Positions 9,156 through 17,320 of a stretch of 64,000 nt of DNA are shown in pieces. The translations under genes were made by a program, and so were the position numbers. Within the stretch, counting starts at the first letter, position 1. Every line of letters starts with the position of its first letter. Below the pieces are notes generated by a model, which saw nothing but the letters and a program-made list of their open reading frames with translations, had not been told where the DNA came from and did not search any database. This DNA comes from Mycobacterium sp. IS-1590 (GTDB lineage Bacteria; Actinomycetota; Actinomycetes; Mycobacteriales; Mycobacteriaceae), in assembly GCF_001500025.1 (NCBI RefSeq), contig NZ_LQIW01000045.1, forward strand, positions 62,001 through 126,000, written 5' to 3'.

Positions 9156-10657
9156 CCGCGGAGGTGACGGGCACCGATCAACTCGCGGCGGCCGACGCGG
9201 TGGTCGCGGCCGTCGAACCCGGACTCGACCCGCCTGCGGTGCGCGCCCGCGACGTGGTGCTGGTGACGGGTCCGTGGTTGGCGGGCACCACGAGCGTGGT
9301 CGCCGCGCTTCGGGAGAGGATGCCCGAGCACACCTTCGTCGAGTCTGAAGACCTCGGGCAGGCCGAGGCGCCCGCCGCTGTGGTGTTCGTGGTCTCGGCG
9401 GTGTCACCGCTGACCGAATCCGATTGTGAGCTGGTCGATCTGGTCTCGCGTCATACCGACCTGGTGGTGGGTGTGGTGTCGAAGATCGACACCCACCGCA
9501 ACTGGCGTGAGGTCTTGGCCGCCGATCGCGCGGTGCTGGCCGACCGTTCGCCCCGCTACGCCCCGGTGCCGTGGGTGGGCGTGACCGCCGCACCAGATCT
9601 GGGGGAGCCGCGCGTCGAAGAGCTCGTCGGCCTGCTCAGGCAGCGGCTGGACGATCCTGAGCTTGCACGACGAAACCGTCTGCGGGCGTGGGAAACTCGA
9701 CTCGAAGCGGTGGCACGCCAGTACTGCACCGACGGTGACGGCGCCCATCGCCGCCTCCGCGTCGCGGCGTTGCACGAGCGCCGTGACGGCATCGTGCGGA
9801 ATCGCCGGGTGACGAAGTCCGAACGCGGCATCGCCCTGCGCACCCAGATTCAGCAGGCCCGCGTCCAGTTGGGGTATCTCGCGCGTAACCGCTGCACCTC
9901 GGTGCGGGCCGAACTCGCCGAGGACGCGTCGGGCCTGGGTCGCAGGGCACTCGGGGACTTCGAGTCGCGGGTACGCGAGCGCCTCGGCGTGGTCGTCGGG
10001 GAGGTCGAGCAGGGTGTCACCGCGCAGCTGACCGATGTGGCGGCCCACGTCGGATTGACCGCTCCGCCGGTGTCCGACGCCCCGGCCGTTCCCGAGATCG
10101 CCCCGCCGCGGTTCAAGTCGCGGCGGCTGGAGACGCAGCTGACGATGATCCTCGGCGCCGGATTCGGTCTGGGTGTGGCGCTGGCGGTGACGCGCTTGTT
10201 CACCGGTCTGGCCCCCGGTCTGACCGTCGCAGGTCTGGTGGCCGGCGGCCTGGTGGGGCTGGTGTTGACCGTGTGGGTGGTCGGCATTCGCGGGGTGCTG
10301 CAGGACCGGGCCGTGCTGGACCGATGGCTCACCGAGATCACCGGAACAGTCAAGGCCGGACTCGACGAACGTGTCGCGACGCGGGTGCTGGCCGCCGAGA
10401 GTGCGCTGGCTTCCGAGCTGGCCGCGCTGGACGAACGCGAGGCCGCCGCAGCCGCGGAGCAGATCACCGCGATCGACGCCGAGCTGCGCCAGCACGCGCT
10501 CGAGACCGCACGAGCCGCCGCCGAACGCGACCGCAGGCTGCCGTCGCTGCAGCGCGCGCTGGACGTTGTCCGCGCCGATCTGTACGGCCGTGCGGATCCG
10601 GCGAGGCGTCCCGCCGAGGGGCCTGAGCGGACCGATGGCGGCGGTTCTGTGGGTTGA
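9152..10657 (+). CDS. Membrane-anchored dynamin-like GTPase-related protein (Rv0210-like)
   Basis: 501 residues from the GTG at 9152 that overlaps the stop of the upstream gene. The N-terminal domain carries a degenerate P-loop (VTGPWLAGTTS) and a SKID G4-like motif; a helical region follows, then two adjacent membrane helices near residues 330-380 and an Ala/Glu-rich coiled-coil tail. Tandem GTPase proteins with a hairpin membrane anchor resemble bacterial dynamin-like pairs (IniA/IniC type); that is an inference from architecture. The stop codon lies inside a 14-bp palindrome upstream of pckG. Confidence 0.8.
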   Translation: MTAEVTGTDQLAAADAVVAAVEPGLDPPAVRARDVVLVTGPWLAGTTSVVAALRERMPEHTFVESEDLGQAEAPAAVVFVVSAVSPLTESDCELVDLVSRHTDLVVGVVSKIDTHRNWREVLAADRAVLADRSPRYAPVPWVGVTAAPDLGEPRVEELVGLLRQRLDDPELARRNRLRAWETRLEAVARQYCTDGDGAHRRLRVAALHERRDGIVRNRRVTKSERGIALRTQIQQARVQLGYLARNRCTSVRAELAEDASGLGRRALGDFESRVRERLGVVVGEVEQGVTAQLTDVAAHVGLTAPPVSDAPAVPEIAPPRFKSRRLETQLTMILGAGFGLGVALAVTRLFTGLAPGLTVAGLVAGGLVGLVLTVWVVGIRGVLQDRAVLDRWLTEITGTVKAGLDERVATRVLAAESALASELAALDEREAAAAAEQITAIDAELRQHALETARAAAERDRRLPSLQRALDVVRADLYGRADPARRPAEGPERTDGGGSVG

Positions 10658-10667
10658 CGCGCGTCAA
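10654..10667. promoter_or_regulatory. Perfect palindrome TTGACGCGCGTCAA upstream of pckG
   Basis: A 14-bp perfect palindrome of the form TTGAC-N4-GTCAA, overlapping the stop of the upstream GTPase gene and about 200 bp before the pckG start. A second site of the same form (12886-12899) lies before fadD4. Probably an operator for a dimeric regulator; the regulator is unknown. The rest of the 10658-10868 gap contains a 6-bp inverted repeat (10751-10756 with 10764-10769) and no gene. Confidence 0.5.
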
Positions 10668-10868
10668 GTCAGCGCGAAGTATTGGTAAAACGCCTGTGAA
10701 ACAGCTATCTGAATCGTTCCTGTGAGTGATCGGACACACTCCCGATTCACCGCGGGCTTCTCACCCGCGATAACCTCGGTATAGGGAGACCGCAGCGCCG
10801 CCTGTCCCCGTCTGGGTGGCGCACACGGAGCCTTGGGTCCTGGCAGCAACAGACACAGGAGATTTTTC

Positions 10869-12692
10869 ATGACCGCAGCGACCATCCCAGGTTTGGACAC
10901 CGCACCGACGAAGCACAAGGGTCTGCTCGCTTGGGTTCAAGAGGTCGCCGAGCTGACGCAGCCCGACCGCGTGGTTTTCACCGACGGCTCTGACGAAGAG
11001 AACGCCCGCCTGTGCGACCAGCTCGTGGCCGCGGGCACCTTCACCAAGCTCGACGACAAGAAGAAGCCGAACTCGTACCTCGCGCTGTCCGACCCCTCCG
11101 ACGTGGCCCGCGTGGAGTCGCGCACCTTCATCTGCACCGAGAAGGAGATTGACGCCGGCCCGACCAACAACTGGATGGAACCGTCGCAGATGCGCAGCAT
11201 CATGACGGACCTCTACCGCGGGTGTATGCGCGGCCGCACCATGTATGTGGTGCCGTTCTGCATGGGTCCGCTGGGCGCCGAGGACCCGAAGCTGGGCGTC
11301 GAGATCACCGACTCCGAGTACGTCGTGGTGTCGATGCGGACGATGACCCGCATGGGCAAGGCCGCGCTCGACAAGATGGGCACCGACGGTTTCTTCGTCA
11401 AGGCGCTGCACTCGATCGGCGCGCCCCTGGAGCCCGGGCAGAAGGACGTGCCCTGGCCGTGCAACGACACGAAGTACATCACCCACTTCCCGGAGACCCG
11501 CGAGATCTGGAGCTTTGGCTCCGGTTACGGCGGCAACGCGCTGCTGGGCAAGAAGTGCTACTCGCTGCGCATCGCCTCGGCGATGGCGCACGACGAGGGT
11601 TGGCTCGCCGAGCACATGCTGATCCTGAAGTTGATCTCGCCGGAGAACAAGTCCTACTTCGTCGCCGCGGCGTTCCCGTCGGCGTGCGGTAAGACCAACC
11701 TCGCGATGCTGCAGCCCACGATCCCGGGCTGGCGCGCCGAGACCATCGGCGACGACATCGCCTGGATGCGGTTCGGCAAGGACGGCCGCCTGTACGCCGT
11801 CAACCCCGAGTTCGGCTTCTTCGGCGTCGCGCCCGGCACCAACTGGTCGTCGAACCCGAACGCGATGAAGACCATCGAGGCCGGCAACACGGTGTTCACC
11901 AACGTCGCGCTGACCAGCGACAACGACGTGTGGTGGGAGGGCCTCGAGGGCGAACCGCAGAACCTCACCGACTGGAAGGGCCGCGAGTGGACGCCCGACT
12001 CGGAGGAGAAGGCCGCGCATCCGAACTCGCGGTACTGCACCCCGATGTCGCAATGCCCGACGCTGGCGCCCGAGTGGGACGACCCGCAGGGTGTCCCGAT
12101 TTCGGCGATCCTGTTCGGCGCCCGCCGCAAGACGACGGTGCCGCTGGTCACGCAGGCCCGCGATTGGCAACACGGGGTGTTCATCGGCGCCACGATGGGC
12201 TCCGAGCAGACCGCGGCCGCGGAGGGCAAGGTCGGCACCGTGCGCCGCGACCCGATGGCCATGCTGCCGTTCCTGGGCTACAACGTCGGTGACTACTTCG
12301 CGCACTGGATCGACATCGGCAAGCAGTCCGACGAGTCGAAGATGCCGAAGATCTTCTTCGTCAACTGGTTCCGCCGTGGTGACGACGGCCGCTTCCTGTG
12401 GCCGGGCTTCGGCGAGAACAGCCGCGTGATGAAGTGGATCATCGACCGCATCGAGCAGAAGGCCGGGGGCCGCACCACGCCGATCGGCACCGTGCCCACG
12501 GCCGAGGACCTGGACCTGTCGGGCCTGGATGTCGACGCAGCCGATGTGGACGCCGCGCTCGAGGTGAACGTCGACGAGTGGCGCCAGGAGCTGCCGCTCA
12601 TCGAGGAGTGGTTCGAGTTCGTCGGCGAGAAGCTGCCCACCGGCATCAAGGACGAGTTCGACGCGCTCAAGCACCGCCTCGACGCCGAGTAA
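10869..12692 (+). CDS. pckG: Phosphoenolpyruvate carboxykinase, GTP-dependent
   Basis: Converts oxaloacetate and GTP to PEP, CO2 and GDP; the first committed step of gluconeogenesis, central for growth on fatty acids and sterols. 607 residues, the standard length for the GTP class. The P-loop FPSACGKTN holds K275-T276 and the reactive Cys273; the kinase-2 motif ETIGDDIAW follows; Mn-ligand region KKCYSLRIASAMA is intact. ATG at 10869 is preceded by ACAGGAG at good spacing. The gene stands alone: a 211-bp leader upstream and a very strong hairpin (12749-12794) downstream. Confidence 0.97.
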   Translation: MTAATIPGLDTAPTKHKGLLAWVQEVAELTQPDRVVFTDGSDEENARLCDQLVAAGTFTKLDDKKKPNSYLALSDPSDVARVESRTFICTEKEIDAGPTNNWMEPSQMRSIMTDLYRGCMRGRTMYVVPFCMGPLGAEDPKLGVEITDSEYVVVSMRTMTRMGKAALDKMGTDGFFVKALHSIGAPLEPGQKDVPWPCNDTKYITHFPETREIWSFGSGYGGNALLGKKCYSLRIASAMAHDEGWLAEHMLILKLISPENKSYFVAAAFPSACGKTNLAMLQPTIPGWRAETIGDDIAWMRFGKDGRLYAVNPEFGFFGVAPGTNWSSNPNAMKTIEAGNTVFTNVALTSDNDVWWEGLEGEPQNLTDWKGREWTPDSEEKAAHPNSRYCTPMSQCPTLAPEWDDPQGVPISAILFGARRKTTVPLVTQARDWQHGVFIGATMGSEQTAAAEGKVGTVRRDPMAMLPFLGYNVGDYFAHWIDIGKQSDESKMPKIFFVNWFRRGDDGRFLWPGFGENSRVMKWIIDRIEQKAGGRTTPIGTVPTAEDLDLSGLDVDAADVDAALEVNVDEWRQELPLIEEWFEFVGEKLPTGIKDEFDALKHRLDAE

Positions 12693-12748
12693 CCCCCACT
12701 CAGTTCGCGCGAGCGCGCGGGTCTGCAGACGACACGCCGCGCAATGAC

Positions 12749-12794
12749 GACACTTTGAGCACGCTCACCGCACGGTGAGCGTGCTCAAAGTGTC
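12749..12794 (+). terminator. 46-bp near-continuous hairpin downstream of pckG
   Basis: Two perfectly complementary 22-nt arms (12749-12770 and 12773-12794) separated by only CA. It lies 57 bp after the pckG stop and about 130 bp before fadD4. There is no T-run, so it would act as a mycobacterial U-less terminator, an mRNA 3-prime stabiliser or a cruciform; terminator is the most likely role from its position. Confidence 0.6.
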
Positions 12795-12885
12795 TGTGAA
12801 GGTTCTCTCGGACCGTTGAAACCGGATGCACTCGCCACGGTGGTGCGGGTCTCGCGGGTATGCCGGCATCGGAAACCGACACCAC

Positions 12886-12917
12886 TTGACACCTGTCAAC
12901 TGGGCGCATCGTAGAGT
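12886..12917 (+). promoter_or_regulatory. fadD4 promoter with TTGACACCTGTCAA palindrome
   Basis: TTGACA at 12886-12891 is half of a 14-bp palindrome TTGACA-CC-TGTCAA (12886-12899). TAGAGT at 12912-12917 fits a -10 box and ends 6 nt before the fadD4 ATG, predicting a leaderless mRNA. The spacer from TTGACA is 20 bp, longer than usual, so the palindrome may act mainly as an operator. Confidence 0.5.
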
Positions 12918-12923
12918 CGGCCC

Positions 12924-14450
12924 ATGCAGATCCGCGAACATGCCGAGGCGACGCCCGACAAACCCGCCGTCATCATGCATCCCAGTGGCACCACGGTGAC
13001 GTTCGGCGAGCTCGAGGCGCGAGCCAACCGGTTGGCCCATCACTTCCGGCAGGCAGGCCTCGTCGAGGGCGACACCGTGGCCGTGCTGATGGAGAACAAC
13101 GAGCACCTGCACGTCGTGATGTGGGCGGCCCGGCGCAGCGGCCTGTACTACGCGGTGATCAACACGCACCTGACCGCAGCCGAGGCGGCCTACATCGTCG
13201 ACAACAGCGGTGCCAAGGCGGTCATCGGATCACAGGCGATGCGTAAGGTCTGCGAGGAGTTGGAGGAGCACCTGCCCAACGGCCTGCCCGATCTGCTGAT
13301 TCTGGCCGACGACAACCTCGATGGCTGGCAGCGCTACCCGGAATGCGTCGCGGATCATCCGAAAACCCCCATCCCCGACGAGATCGAGGGTGACCTGCTT
13401 CAGTACTCGTCCGGAACCACCGGACGCCCCAAAGGGATTCGGCGCGAACTACCCCATGTTTCCCCCGCGCAGGCCGGCAACATGCTGTCCGCCCTGCTGA
13501 TGGCCATCCAAATGGACAGTGATTCGGTGTATCTCAGCCCGGCGCCGCTGTATCACACCGCGCCGTGTATGTGGACGATGTCCGCGCAGGCCATGGGCGC
13601 CACCACGGTGATCATGGGAAAGTTCGAGCCCGAGGAGGCGCTGATTGCCATCCAGAAATACGGGGTCACCAGCGGGCAGTTCGTGCCGGCGATGTTCGTC
13701 CGGATGCTCAAACTCCCGGCTGATATCCGCGATTCGTATGACCTCTCGTCGATCCGCCGAGTCGTGCATGCCGCCGCGCCCTGTCCGGTCGACATCAAGA
13801 AGCAGATGATCGACTGGTGGGGTCCGGTCATCGACGAGTACTACTCGTCCTCCGAGGGTGCGGGCATCACCTTCATCACCGCCGAGGACTGGCTCAACCA
13901 CCCGGGCTCGGTGGGCAAGCCGCTGCTGGGAGAGGCGCACGTGCTCGGTGAGGACGGCGAGGAACTGCCACCGGGACAGCCCGGGCAGATCTACTTCGAC
14001 ATGGGCCCAATGAGTTTCGTCTACCACAACGATCCGGTGAAGACGGCCGAGTCGCGTGAGCGGCACGGGTGGGTGACGGTCGGTGACGTGGGCTATCTCG
14101 ACGAGGACGGCTACATGTTCCTGACGGACCGCAAGCACCACATGATCATCTCCGGTGGGGTGAACATCTATCCGCAGGAAGCCGAGAACCTGTTGATCAC
14201 CCATCCGAAGGTATTGGACGCGGCGGTGTTCGGGGTGGACGACGAAGAGATGGGCCAGCGCGTGAAGGGTGTGGTGCAGACCGTCGACCCCGCAGACGCG
14301 ACCGACGAGTTCGCCGAGGAACTGCTCGAATGGCTGCGGGAACGCCTGGCGCACTACAAATGTCCGCGCTCGATCTCGTTCGAGGCGCAACTGCCCCGTA
14401 CCGAGACCGGCAAGATGCTCAAGCAGGAGTTGGTCAAGAAGTACTCGTGA
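12924..14450 (+). CDS. fadD4: Acyl-CoA synthetase (FadD4-like)
   Basis: AMP-forming ligase that activates a carboxylic acid to its acyl-CoA. 508 residues. The P-loop YSSGTTGRPKGI is at 161-172, the adenylate-contact YYSSSEG near 305-311, and the hinge/ADP motif GDVGYLDEDGYMFLTDR near 390-406; the C-terminal catalytic lysine region ETGKMLKQELVKKY is present. The gene is in the locus of M. tuberculosis fadD4 (Rv0214), just before the fadE3 region. It is translationally coupled to the downstream crotonase (GTG overlaps the stop). Substrate not determinable from sequence. Confidence 0.9.
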   Translation: MQIREHAEATPDKPAVIMHPSGTTVTFGELEARANRLAHHFRQAGLVEGDTVAVLMENNEHLHVVMWAARRSGLYYAVINTHLTAAEAAYIVDNSGAKAVIGSQAMRKVCEELEEHLPNGLPDLLILADDNLDGWQRYPECVADHPKTPIPDEIEGDLLQYSSGTTGRPKGIRRELPHVSPAQAGNMLSALLMAIQMDSDSVYLSPAPLYHTAPCMWTMSAQAMGATTVIMGKFEPEEALIAIQKYGVTSGQFVPAMFVRMLKLPADIRDSYDLSSIRRVVHAAAPCPVDIKKQMIDWWGPVIDEYYSSSEGAGITFITAEDWLNHPGSVGKPLLGEAHVLGEDGEELPPGQPGQIYFDMGPMSFVYHNDPVKTAESRERHGWVTVGDVGYLDEDGYMFLTDRKHHMIISGGVNIYPQEAENLLITHPKVLDAAVFGVDDEEMGQRVKGVVQTVDPADATDEFAEELLEWLRERLAHYKCPRSISFEAQLPRTETGKMLKQELVKKYS

Positions 14451-15331
14451 CACACGCCGAGTTGCCATCGGGCATCGTCGTGGCGATCGAATCGCCCACT
14501 GACGAAGCCACATTCACCCTGTCAGAACATGACTCCGACGACCGGCGGGTCGTCACGGTCGCGTCTGTGGCCGATACCCTCGCCGAAGTGACGCAGCGGT
14601 GCGCCCAGTGGCCGCATGCCGCGGGCATCTGCGAGGACGTCCTTCGCGCCGTCGACCCCGCCGGCCCCGCCTTCGCCGGCGTCGTCACCGAATCGCTGGC
14701 GTACTCCACGCTGCAGTCGGGGCCGGAGTTCGCGCGCTGGCTCGAGGAGCGCGGACCCTCGCAGGTTCCCGAGATTCCCGATCCCGTTGTGGCCGAACGT
14801 ATCGACGACACCGTCCATGTGCGGTTCAATCGGGTGCGACGGCACAACGCGTTCTCCACCGACGCCCGCGGCGCACTCCTGGAAGCACTGGAGGTCGCGC
14901 GGGTCGACCCGTCGGTCACCGAGGTGATCCTGTCCGGCAACGGGCCGTCATTCTGCAGCGGCGGGGATCTCGCCGAGTTCGGTAGCTTCGTCGATCCCAC
15001 AAGCGCACATTTCGCCCGCACCCGCTACAGCCCCGCGCTGGTGCTGGCCGAGCTGACCGACCGCCTCGGCGAGCGCTGCCGCGCTCGGGTCCACGGTCAA
15101 GTGCTGGGCAGCGGCTTGGAGATGGCGGCGTTCTGCGGCCACATCGAATCGAGCCCGACTGCCGTCTTCGGGCTGCCGGAACTGAGTCTCGGGCTGATCC
15201 CCGGAGCGGGCGGAACGGTGAGCATCACCCGCCGGATCGGCCGTTGGCGCACAGCGTATCTGGTGTTGTCGGGCCGCACGATCGATCCGGCGACGGCGCT
15301 GCGGTGGGGGCTCATCGACGCCATCGTGTGA
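14447..15331 (+). CDS. Enoyl-CoA hydratase/isomerase family protein with N-terminal extension
   Basis: 294 residues from GTG at 14447, which overlaps the fadD4 stop. Residues 1-110 precede the crotonase core and have no recognised motif. The core has the first oxyanion-hole segment FCSGGDLAEF, the second GQVLGSGLEMAAF, and the PELSLGLIPGAGGT segment that carries the second catalytic acid position. The protein ends soon after the core, so it lacks part of the usual C-terminal trimerisation helices. Probably a hydratase or isomerase acting on the FadD4 product; FadE3, encoded nearby on the other strand, would provide the preceding dehydrogenation. Confidence 0.85.
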   Translation: MTHAELPSGIVVAIESPTDEATFTLSEHDSDDRRVVTVASVADTLAEVTQRCAQWPHAAGICEDVLRAVDPAGPAFAGVVTESLAYSTLQSGPEFARWLEERGPSQVPEIPDPVVAERIDDTVHVRFNRVRRHNAFSTDARGALLEALEVARVDPSVTEVILSGNGPSFCSGGDLAEFGSFVDPTSAHFARTRYSPALVLAELTDRLGERCRARVHGQVLGSGLEMAAFCGHIESSPTAVFGLPELSLGLIPGAGGTVSITRRIGRWRTAYLVLSGRTIDPATALRWGLIDAIV

Positions 15332-15332
15332 T

Positions 15333-15375
15333 TTCGGTGCTCAAACGATCGCTGTGCGACTGTCAGGACACCGAA
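15333..15375. terminator. Possible bidirectional terminator stem between convergent genes
   Basis: TTCGGTG (15333-15339) pairs with CACCGAA (15369-15375) across a 29-nt loop in the 50-bp gap between the crotonase and the GntR gene, which converge. No T-run; weak evidence. Confidence 0.35.
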
Positions 15376-15381
15376 GTCACG

Positions 15382-16119
15382 TCAACCCGAGCGGCGTAGC
15401 GTCACCCGGTAGGTGTACTGCTCGGGCAGGAAATGGCTGACCGACAATTCCACCGGCCGGCCTTCGGCGTCGGAGTACAACCGGTCGACGCGCAACATCG
15501 GATGACCGGGTTCGCACCGCACGGCGTCCGCCACCCTACTGTCGGCGGGTGCGACCGTGATCGACTGTGCGGCCTCGACAATCGGCGCGCTCAGATGCGG
15601 CTCGAGCAGGCCGATTACGGTCTGGGTGCCGACCGCACCGTCGATAAGTTCCGGCGAGTCGGCCACCGCCGCCGCCACCGTGGGCGCCAGATGCACCGTG
15701 GTGAGCACGAACGGCACCCCGGGGTCGGTGCCGTGCAGCCGCCGGAACACCACCGTGTGCACGATGTCGTCGTCGAGGCGCAGCCTGCTGGCGGCTTCCA
15801 CGTCGACCCGGCGCCGTAGTCCGCCCAGGACCTCCATCGTGGTGTCATCGGACAGGCTCATCAGATCCTCGATCGAGCCGAACTGGCGCAGGTAGCGACG
15901 TCCCGAACCACTGGCGTACGTGCCGCGGCCCGGTACCCGGTACACCACGCCCTCGGCCACCAGGTCCTGGAACGCCCGGCGCACGGTTTGTCGCGACAGG
16001 CTGTGAGTGGCAACGAGTTCCGATTCCGTCGGCAACCGGGCCCCATCGCGGTAGCGGCCGGCGGCGATCTGCTCGCGCAACTGGTCGCGCAGGGTCTGGT
16101 ACGCCGGCGCAGGCCTCAT
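15382..16119 (-). CDS. GntR-family transcriptional regulator (HutC/UTRA type)
   Basis: 245 residues. Residues 5-70 are a winged helix-turn-helix with the GntR signature LPTESELVATHSLSRQTVRRAFQDLVAEGVVYRVPGRGTY; residues about 90-240 form a UTRA ligand-binding domain ending in SHFLPEQYTYRVTL. It starts 3 bp after the fadE3 stop on the same strand, so it is probably co-transcribed with fadE3 and controls this fatty-acid cluster; the ligand may be an acyl compound, which is an inference from position. Confidence 0.9.
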   Translation of the reverse strand: MRPAPAYQTLRDQLREQIAAGRYRDGARLPTESELVATHSLSRQTVRRAFQDLVAEGVVYRVPGRGTYASGSGRRYLRQFGSIEDLMSLSDDTTMEVLGGLRRRVDVEAASRLRLDDDIVHTVVFRRLHGTDPGVPFVLTTVHLAPTVAAAVADSPELIDGAVGTQTVIGLLEPHLSAPIVEAAQSITVAPADSRVADAVRCEPGHPMLRVDRLYSDAEGRPVELSVSHFLPEQYTYRVTLRRSG

Positions 16120-16122
16120 CGC

Positions 16123-17271
16123 CTACAGACCGCCTCGTGCCACCAACTGCGAGGCGATGACGTTGCGCTGAATCTCGTTGGTGCCCTCGCCGACGATCAT
16201 CAACGGCGCGTCGCGGAAGTACCGTTCGACGTCGTACTCCGTGGAATAGCCGTAGCCGCCGTGGATGCGGACCGCATTGAGCGCGATCTCCATCGCGACC
16301 TCGGAGGCGAACAACTTCGCCATCCCCGCCTCCATGTCGCACCGCTCGCCGCTGTCGTAGCGTTCGGCGGCGTAGCGGGTGAGCTGGCGGGCGGCGGTGA
16401 GCTTGGTGGCCATGTCGGCCAGGTAGTTGCCGACGGACTGGTGCTTCCAGATGGGCTGCCCGAAACTCTCGCGCTCCTGGGCGTACCGCAGCGCATCCTC
16501 CAACGCGGCCGTCGCCACGCCCAGAGCCCGCGAGGCGACCTGAATACGGCCCGTCTCAAGGCCTTTCATCATCTGCCCGAAACCCCTGCCAGGTTCACCA
16601 CCGAGGATCGCCGACGCCGGAACGCGGCAGTCCTCGAAGATCAGTTCGCAGGACTCGACGCCCTTGTACCCGAGCTTGGGCAGATCGCGCGACACCGACA
16701 ACCCCGTCATGCCCTGTTCGACGAGCACCACCGAGATGCCCTTGTGGCGCGGGGTGGCCGCCGGATCGGTCTTGCACAACAGCGCGATCAGTCCGGATCG
16801 CCGCGCGTTGGAGATCCAGGTCTTCGCCCCGTTGATGGTCAGGCCGTCGCCTTCGGACGGCAGCGCCGTGGTCGACATGTTCTGCAGATCGGACCCGCCA
16901 CCGGGTTCGGTCAGCGCCATCGTGGCGCGGATCTCTCCTGTCGCCATCGGGGGCAGGTAGCGGCGCTTCTGCTCCTCGGTGCCGAACAACACCAGAAGCT
17001 TGGCCACGACGGTGTGCCCGCCCATCGCCCCGGCCAGGCTCATCCAGCCGCGCGACAGCTCCTGGGTCACCTCGACGTAGCAGGGCATCGACACCGGCGA
17101 ACCGCCGTACTCCTCGGGGATCGCCAGGCCGTAGATGCCGATCTGCTTCATCTGCTCGATCCACGCCTCGGGATATTCGTTGGCGTGTTCGACGTCGCGC
17201 ACTCGCGGTTTGACCTCGCGGTCGATGAAGGCCCGCACGGTGGCGACCAGCATCGTCTCTTCCTCATTCAT
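16123..17271 (-). CDS. fadE3: Acyl-CoA dehydrogenase (FadE3-like)
   Basis: FAD enzyme that introduces the alpha-beta double bond into an acyl-CoA. 382 residues from ATG at 17271; a longer frame to 17475 runs into the divergent gene. Motifs: MALTEPGGGSDLQNMST (FAD/substrate), WISNARRSGLIALLCKT, the C-terminal RIHGGYGYSTEYDVERYFRD with the usual FAD-binding segment, and GEGTNEIQRNVIA. Divergent from the double-hotdog protein at 17321; the 50-bp gap holds a 7-bp inverted repeat. The gene order fadD4, fadE3, Rv0216-like is that of M. tuberculosis. Confidence 0.92.
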   Translation of the reverse strand: MNEEETMLVATVRAFIDREVKPRVRDVEHANEYPEAWIEQMKQIGIYGLAIPEEYGGSPVSMPCYVEVTQELSRGWMSLAGAMGGHTVVAKLLVLFGTEEQKRRYLPPMATGEIRATMALTEPGGGSDLQNMSTTALPSEGDGLTINGAKTWISNARRSGLIALLCKTDPAATPRHKGISVVLVEQGMTGLSVSRDLPKLGYKGVESCELIFEDCRVPASAILGGEPGRGFGQMMKGLETGRIQVASRALGVATAALEDALRYAQERESFGQPIWKHQSVGNYLADMATKLTAARQLTRYAAERYDSGERCDMEAGMAKLFASEVAMEIALNAVRIHGGYGYSTEYDVERYFRDAPLMIVGEGTNEIQRNVIASQLVARGGL

Positions 17272-17286
17272 GTACGGCCATATTGA

Positions 17287-17313
17287 CACTTTGTGCGGCC
17301 CAATGCCAAAGTG
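17287..17313. promoter_or_regulatory. Inverted repeat CACTTTG-N13-CAAAGTG between fadE3 and its divergent neighbour
   Basis: Arms at 17287-17293 and 17307-17313 are perfect 7-mers in the divergent promoter region. It could be the operator of the adjacent GntR regulator, whose gene is next to fadE3. If the divergent gene starts at ATG 17303 rather than GTG 17321 the right arm is inside its coding region. Confidence 0.4.
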
Positions 17314-17320
17314 GGCACCC

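Noticed and set aside
10761..12674. 637-codon open frame opposite pckG
   Set aside because: Exact antisense shadow of a highly conserved enzyme with strong codon bias; composition (His/Arg/Val-rich) is non-natural.
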